A stretch of 64,000 bases of DNA from Neocallimastix lanati (nom. inval.) (Eukaryota; Neocallimastigomycota; Neocallimastigomycetes; Neocallimastigales; Neocallimastigaceae), in assembly GCA_016946835.1 (NCBI GenBank), contig JACVTC010000001.1, positions 1,305,001 through 1,369,000 on the forward strand, written 5' to 3'. The first letter of the stretch is position 1; every line of letters starts with the position of its first letter. Positions 54,541-64,000 of the stretch are shown here, piece by piece. The notes below the pieces were generated by a model, which saw only the letters and a program-made list of their open reading frames with translations, was not told where the DNA came from and searched no databases. A program made the position numbers and the translations under genes.

Positions 54541-56265
54541 TGATAATAATCAATTTATAATTTTTGAACAAATAAGTTGTTATATTAAATTTTTATTATT
54601 TTTAATAAAAGTAAAATAATACTAATTAAGTTTAAAATAATTAATTTATTTTAATTTAAGAAACGATTAATCATATATGAAAAAATATTTTGAGATAATA
54701 TCAATGTAAATTTTTACATATATTTATATTTTTAAATAAAAATTCCAAAATAATAAGGATACTTGGCCTCCAGAGTGGCTAAAGCTAATGATGAGGATTA
54801 TATCAAATGAAATTTATTGAATTGAGAGAGCACTCATAAGCAAATCTTTTTATTAATAATTTATTTAAATTTTAAAATAAATGCTTAGTCTTAATCCATA
54901 TTATATTCTTCTTAATAAAAGTAAATAAACAAATAAATATATGAATTAATGTATAAATAATAAATAATAAATAAATAATAAATAATAAATAATAAATAAT
55001 AAATAATAAATAATAAATAATAAATAAATAATAAATAATAAATAATAAATAATTGAATATACATATATATAATAGATAATAGATAATAGATAAATAGATA
55101 AATAAATTATCAATATAAATAAAAATAATTCTAATCATAATATACTCTTTATTATGAAATTATGTTATATTGATTTTATTAAAAGCAATAAATATTAGCA
55201 TCACTATTATGATTTATTCATAAACTACCTACTAGAAATTGTAATAATTATTTTGACAAGAAATACTGATTAAATAAAATCAAATTCAAAAATATTTAAT
55301 CAACCTATAACTTTACTTTACTGTTAGGTTTTATAATATATCTTTCATGTTATTTTTTTTTCTTTTCTTTTTTTAGTAAGAATCTATAATTAATTTATTA
55401 ATTATTGTGTTTCCATCCATTTATAAATTTTTTTTTATTTTATTTTATTTTATTTTTTTTTCTGTGAAACGACTTGATTTACCTTATATAATGTTTATAA
55501 TTATGGAACGTAGTACAAGAATCAATAATTAATAGGTAATTACAAAAATAATAAATAAACAAATAAACAAATAAATAAATGGGAAAGTCCATTTCGGAAA
55601 AAAAATTGCTTGTAAAAATTGTTATTTTAAATAAAGAAATAAAAATTATAAAATTATAATAATAATAGAATTAATAAATAATGATCATATCATATTTAAT
55701 CTTTTTTTTTTTTTTTTTAATGTTATTTTGAAATGTAAAAAAATTAAAAATAAATAATAAATAATTAATAATATAATTAATAATAAATAATAAGTAATAA
55801 TGTAATAATAATAATAAGAAGAAATATAGAATATGAAATAGAAAATAATAACTAAAAATAATGATAAGTAATCTTATTTATTAAAGTTTGAATTGATTAT
55901 TTAAAAATTCTGTATATTAAAAAAATTAAAAAAAAAAAAATTAATAAGGAAACAATTAAAAAAATTTTTTCTTTTAGCCATACATAGAACATATGCCGCT
56001 AATAAATAAATGGAACAAAATCTTAATTATTAAAATCAAATATAATACTTAATTATTTATCATATTGTTAAAGTAATATATTGTTAAATAAATAAAAAAA
56101 TTATATATTAATTGTATGATTTAATTAAATATATGTACATTTAGTTGGTGTTACATTTTAAATTGAGGCGTTATATCAATTGTAGCTACCTTTATTTTTT
56201 GTTTCATAAGGTGGCGTAAATAAACATTGAAGGTTAAAAAATTTTTTTTTTATAAAACTTTAAAT

Positions 56266-56640
56266 ATTTTATTTTTATTTAAAGAATATTTTATCTATAA
56301 ATTTATAAAGATATATTAACTCTTAAATTTAAATTTTTACATGAATATAAAAAAATATTTTTTTATATATATTTTTAAGATATATAAACTTTTTTAATTT
56401 TTTATTTTATTTTATTTTATTTTATTTTATTTTTTTTTTTTTTAAAAAAAATACTTATTATAGATTTTATTTTTATTTAAAGAATATTTTATCTATAAAT
56501 TTATAAAGATATATTAACTCTTAAATTTAAATTTTTACATGAATATAAAAAAATATTTTTTTATATATATTTTTAAGATATATAAACTTTTTTAATTTTT
56601 TATTTTATTTTATTTTATTTTATTTTATTTTTTTTTTTTT
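56266..56640. repeat. Tandem duplication of a 198-bp unit
   Basis: The segment starting ATTTTATTTTTATTTAAAGA at 56266 recurs at 56464. The copies are nearly identical through TATTAACTCTTAAATTTAAA and TTAAGATATATAAACTTTTT, ending in (ATTTT)n and a T run. The close identity implies a recent duplication. Confidence 0.88.
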
Positions 56641-57009
56641 AAATTTATACATAATGAAAATTTCATAAATTTTTTATTTTTAAAGAATTTTTTTTTTTTT
56701 TTAAAAAATAAATCTTTCAATTTTTAGATATTTTAAATACTAATGAAGTGGTTAAATAGATAAATAAATAAATAGAAAATTAAAAAATATATTTTTCTAA
56801 AACTCTTTTAATTAAATATTTTATCTTTAAAGAATTATTTTATTATTATAAAAGAATATTTTATCTTTAATGAATTATTTTATTATTATTAAAGAATATT
56901 TTATCTTTAAAGAATTATTTAAATAAAATATTTCTAAATTTTTTTTTGAGATTTTGAAATTTCATAAAAAGCTGTTTTTTCCAAAAAAAAAGAAAAAAAG
57001 TATAAATAG

Positions 57010-57400
57010 GAGTGAATTTTCACCGGAAATATTTCTCTTTGGTGGTTTTTATTTTGCATTGTGTACACCTCATTTTCCATTACAATAAAAGCACCCAATG
57101 AAAAAAAAAAAAATCAGGAACCTTTGTGCTTAATACTAATTCTATCACTCCTTTTGGAATCCGTTATAATCTTTTGGAACTCCTAGTTAACACGGATACT
57201 ACTACCATCTTCTAACCTATAAAACTCGTGGATACAACCCTTGTAGATTAATACTCCTTAGAAATTACTCTCTCAAGACTATCATGGAGAGTCAAAGCTG
57301 AAAACGCAGTAAGACAGGCTAGCAGGACTAATGCCTCTGAATGAAAAGATCATAATTTCTTTCAGTTAGTCCGTCCAAACCTTAATCTGGAATAAAAATT
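57010..57400 (+). pseudogene. Second LINE 3' tail, related to the 48.3-kb relic
   Basis: In a higher-GC patch, the plus strand at about 57300-57345 encodes KAENAVRQASRTNASE then TGA, matching VNAEETVRQASRANATNEDS at the end of the 48.3-kb relic. The nucleotide core GTAAGACAGGC-AGCAGG-CTAA-GC is shared, and both have a CATAATTTC word just after the stop. Upstream the same frame gives LSRLSWRV, then stops; other frames give TPFGIRYNLLELLVNTDTTT. It is truncated at the 5' end and broken. It probably belongs to the same non-LTR family on the opposite strand. Confidence 0.5.
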
Positions 57401-58689
57401 TCCTTTTAAAACAGAAATTTTATAATTTTGAAGGTATTGTTCATTGCCTATGAACTTTTTTTCTGAATTTATTTATTAACTTCATTTTGAATATTACTTT
57501 TATTTCACATTGCTATTCTAAATATTATTATGTTCAAAAGAACAAATAACATTTATTTTTTTATTAATTGAATATTTTTTATAAAATAAAATATTCATAT
57601 ATATAATAATTAAATAAATAAAGTTTAAAGTTTTAAATAATTGTGGCTGTAAAAAAAAAAAAAAAAAATCAAGACTATCATAATATTCAGTACTTTGGAA
57701 TAAACTCTCTCATAGTTTTATTTCAAATTTACTCTTTGTTTTATCTTAGTTAATTCTTGCTTAATCTTAATTTTCTCTTGTCTTATCTTAAGCTTTCTTG
57801 TTTATTCTGTTTATCTGCATTGGTTAATTATTCTCCATACCGTAATAAGTAACCTCACAAAATTTCTAATATAAATAAAGCACCCATATTCCAACAACTC
57901 TCCTTGATTATTCTCCTTGATTATTCTCTTTGATTATTCTCTTTGATTATTCTCTTTGATTATTCTCTTGGATTATTGACACTAGTCTCTCTACATGTAA
58001 ACAATTCTTTTGATTTATTAATAATTATTATTAAAGGAATTTCCGATTCAATAATAAACCAGATTCAACCAATTTATTCATTCTATATTCTAGAAGAACT
58101 CATGAACTCTTATCATAAGAAGAAAAAAAAAAAAAAAGAAGAAACGAAAACTTTTGCTTATACTTTGTGGTTTCTCAGAGCATCAAGCGTTTTATTGTCC
58201 GTTAAGGAATAAATTTATTTTATATTTTATAATTCAAATAATCAATTTAAAAATAATAATAGTATATTTATCTCGAATATAATTGTTAATAATTATTATA
58301 ATATAAATAATATTAATATTTCATATAATAACAAGCTAATATGAATATTTAAGGTTATTTTGTAATTGTAATTGTTATTAATATGAAATTAATTAATTAA
58401 TTTTTAATTTTAAGTTTTAAAAATTATTAATTAATGAATCTATTATTTAATCGAAATCAGTACTCATTTTCAAATGATCATTACTACTTTAATATCAAAG
58501 ATAGGTGCATTATTTTTAATACTATTGTATAGCTTATTTAGAGTACTTTTAGAAAATGTACTCATAATCGCTATAGCTCTTCATACAAGGAAGATATAAG
58601 GTAGATTTTTAAATTTAAAGTCGAAACTGATTTTAATTAATAACTTTAGTATTGTTCATCATTAAATATTTTATTAATTATTCTATGTG
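57401..58689. other. Mobile-element debris and intergenic sequence
   Basis: The sequence is less A/T-pure than the deserts. A plus-strand open stretch ends at 58212 (LEELMNSYHKKK, then ETKTFAYTLWFLRASSVLLS) with no recognised family. The composition and the neighbouring relics suggest degraded transposon or gene fragments. Nothing intact is seen. Confidence 0.4.
57901..57978. repeat. 13-bp minisatellite, 6 copies
   Basis: TCTTTGATTATTC is repeated six times head to tail with a TCC variant in the first two copies and TTGG in the last. Confidence 0.9.
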
Positions 58690-58891
58690 ATGCGGAGCAG
58701 TATGACGCTGAGAAATAATTAATATATATGATTGAGTATTAAGCGTCATGTGGGGAATGTCTTTCACAAGTGCCTTGTTTAGAGAGAGGTTCATGTCGCC
58801 GAAACGGTATGGTGGAGATTCTAATGAGAGCCTGACCCATTTAAGGGAGAGACTGGAGGGCCTATTATCCTCCCTTCTCGTTATCCCATGT

Positions 58892-58930
<39 letters not shown>
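58690..58930 (+). mobile_element. Poly(A)-tailed structured element (SINE or LINE 3' end)
   Basis: A unique, GC-richer stretch (GATGCGGAGCAGTATGACGC to ATCCCATGTC) ends directly in about 37 A. Just before the tail, TGGAGG...CCTCCC forms a stem flanked by GAGA...TCTC and GGG...CCC pairings, so the last 45 bases (about 58848-58890) can fold into one hairpin. A structured 3' end followed by poly(A) is the hallmark of retroposed SINEs and LINE tails. No RNA polymerase III A/B boxes were confirmed. A short open frame over it has no family match I recognise. Confidence 0.4.
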
Positions 58931-58932
<2 letters not shown>

Positions 58933-59515
58933 AATAAATTAGTAAATAAAAAAATGATTTAAAATACATATTAAATATAAAAAAAAAAAAAAAAAAAAAC
59001 GAATATACGTGTGTATATTATAAATTGTATATTTCATAATTTACATTCTTTATAATTTTAAAGTATAATAAAAAAAATATCATTTATTTTGTTGATATTA
59101 TATTATAGTATACTCAATTTTTAGAATTTAGAATTCTTGTTATTTACTTATTTAATCGTATCCTTTTTTTTTCGAGTATTAAAACATTTTTATTAGTAAT
59201 TATAGCTATTCATTTATTATAAATTATTATTAGTAATTATATTATGTATTAATACAATTTTTAAAAAATTAAATAGAATTATTTGTATAAATTATATTGA
59301 AACTAAATATTAATAAAAAATTAAATAAGATCTTTATTTTTATAAATAATAAATAAATATATATATAACTAAATGCATAAATAAATAAATAAATAAATAT
59401 TTATATACATATATATAATATTATAATGAAGTAATTTTTAAATACTATTATATCAGTATTAAAATCTTTTATAAAGGAAATTATCAGATAATATATATAT
59501 TAAGTTTAAATTAAG

Positions 59516-59564
<49 letters not shown>

Positions 59565-60576
59565 GGTCAATTTTTGATTAAACTTTTTGACATATACGTT
59601 TAAAGAATACTGTACTATTTATTAATGAAATTTTATTTCAGATTAATTATTATTCCTTATAATAATTAAAATAAATAAATAAATAAATAAATAAATAGTA
59701 ATAATCTTAATAATAATAAAAAAAATTAATAATAGATAATATTAATAATTATAAATTATATTAAATAAAAATAATAATTAATAAATATTAATAAATATTA
59801 GTATTATAAACATAATAATAATAAACATTAATAATTAATATCGATAATGATATTAATAAAATAATCATCATCATTATTGATAAAATTATAATAATTTTAT
59901 TTTTATAATATATTTAAAATTAAATATTGATTCTTTTAAGTTGACATATTTGGTATTTATTTTTAATTAAAATTTTTATAAAGTAAAAATATTAATTCTT
60001 TTAATATTAAATTTCAAATTTTTTAATATTTAAGAATTTTTAAATTTTTTTTGATCTAAATGTAGTAATATTAAAAAATTTAATCATAAATTTTAAATAT
60101 TAATTTCTTAAAATTTTATATTAGAACTGATAATCTCATTAATAATTATACATTATTTTATATTGAAAATAAAAAATAATTATAAATAATATTAATAAAA
60201 ATAATTCAATTCTATTTCGAAGAATTGTTATATATATATATATATACATAAAGTTTGTATTAATGAACTTTTTATATATTATTTTACCTAATTAATTAAT
60301 TCGGGAATTTTTAAGACATGGAATAAGAAATTGAAGATGAAGATGAAAAATAATTGTAATTGGTACCTTTTTTAAAAAAATATAATTTAAAAAAAATCAG
60401 GAAAAATAAAAATATATTATGATTTTTATCTTTATTATTATTAAAAATCGTTATTTTTAGTTTTAACATTTATTTAATTATATAAATATTAATTATTTAA
60501 TAATTTAAATTATAATTATGAATTTTAATTGAAAAAATATTTTATATACTATAATATATATTTATTAAATATTTTT

Positions 60577-60619
<43 letters not shown>

Positions 60620-60705
60620 TTTAAAAATAAAGAAATATGATTTAATAATGAATTAATTATTTTATAATTTTTAATTTATGATTTTAATATTTATAATAAA
60701 TCAGT
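58931..60705. other. Intergenic region upstream of the beta-helix gene
   Basis: A/T sequence with (TA)n at 59527-59554, (AAAT)n at 59670-59696 and a long T run at 60577-60616. No gene is seen. Confidence 0.65.
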
Positions 60706-63929
<3,224 letters not shown>

Positions 63930-64000
63930 GTAATATAAATAATATTATTAAAACATTGTTATATATACATATTAATGAATTAAATCAATATAAAAAGTTT

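Larger units (their letters stand above)
50984..57000. other. 6-kb A/T gene desert
   Basis: No intact gene is supported. It holds the arrays listed separately plus less repetitive patches at 52800-52960, 53560-53760 and 54765-54870. The last gives a short plus-strand open stretch containing DTWPPEWLKLMMRIISNEIY and then a stop, probably a coding relic. The interval starts with the promoter region of the TGc gene, where only A/T runs are visible. Confidence 0.6.

Noticed and set aside
54125-54571. 148-codon Tyr/Leu/Ile frame on the minus strand
   Set aside because: It is a translation of the AATAAAT-type array; the hydrophobic pattern is periodic and not a membrane protein.
54773-54850. tRNA-like start GGCCTCCAGAGTGGCTAAAG
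   Set aside because: It recalls a Ser/Leu tRNA A-box, but no T-arm GTTCGA-type B box, no cloverleaf and no matching acceptor stem follow. The coding-relic reading fits better.

Overview
This window is an extremely AT-rich eukaryotic chromosome segment (most intergenic DNA is nearly pure A/T). It carries intron-rich protein genes with GT-AG introns, asparagine-rich proteins and very long (AAT)n, (AAAT)n and poly(dA:dT) tracts. The best fit is an anaerobic gut fungus (Neocallimastigomycota). The reasons are the composition, the fungal-type gene set, a bacterial-type secreted transglutaminase-like protein and a secreted parallel beta-helix protein of a kind common in that phylum. A dictyostelid-like genome is the main alternative from composition alone. 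The taxonomic call is an inference.

Layout: 1-13.1 kb is a gene desert of A/T repeats. 13.3-18.5 kb (+) is an eight-exon heat-shock-factor-type transcription factor. 18.5-25.8 kb is a repeat-rich interval with a C-rich G-quadruplex candidate, a 24-copy CCAAT-containing array and coding relics. 25.8-27.6 kb (+) is a divergent mitochondrial/hydrogenosomal carrier-family protein. 27.6-31.0 kb is intergenic and contains an approximately 138-copy (AAT)n array. 31.0-33.6 kb (+) is a four-exon membrane-anchored BAHD (HXXXD) acyltransferase-like protein that has lost its catalytic histidine. 35.4-40.4 kb (-) is SF3B1/Hsh155, the U2 snRNP branch-site factor. 42.5-43.0 kb holds a decayed cysteine-containing gene relic. 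43.7-45.5 kb (-) is RPB5/RPABC1, rebuilt from eight exons. 48.3-49.0 kb (-) is a broken LINE 3' end. 49.8-51.0 kb (-) is a secreted transglutaminase-like protein. 51-57 kb is A/T repeat desert. 57.0-58.9 kb is a higher-GC island of mobile-element debris, including a second, related LINE tail and a poly(A)-tailed structured element. 60.7 kb to the end (+) is a multi-exon secreted beta-helix protein that runs off the window.

The genes do not form an operon or pathway. They are ordinary eukaryotic singletons: core splicing (SF3B1), core transcription (RPB5), stress or regulatory transcription (HSF), organelle transport (carrier) and the cell surface or secretome (TGc and beta-helix proteins). 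No CRISPR array, tRNA or rRNA gene was recognised. I did not find a clearly new multi-gene system. The most unusual features are the microexon/TAG-repeat acceptor in the HSF gene, the perfect 17-bp inverted repeat just upstream of its start, the catalytically dead-looking BAHD protein with a 36-bp perfect hairpin in an intron, and the paired LINE tails. Exon boundaries were assigned by hand from frame, GT-AG sites and family similarity. Transcript data would settle them.
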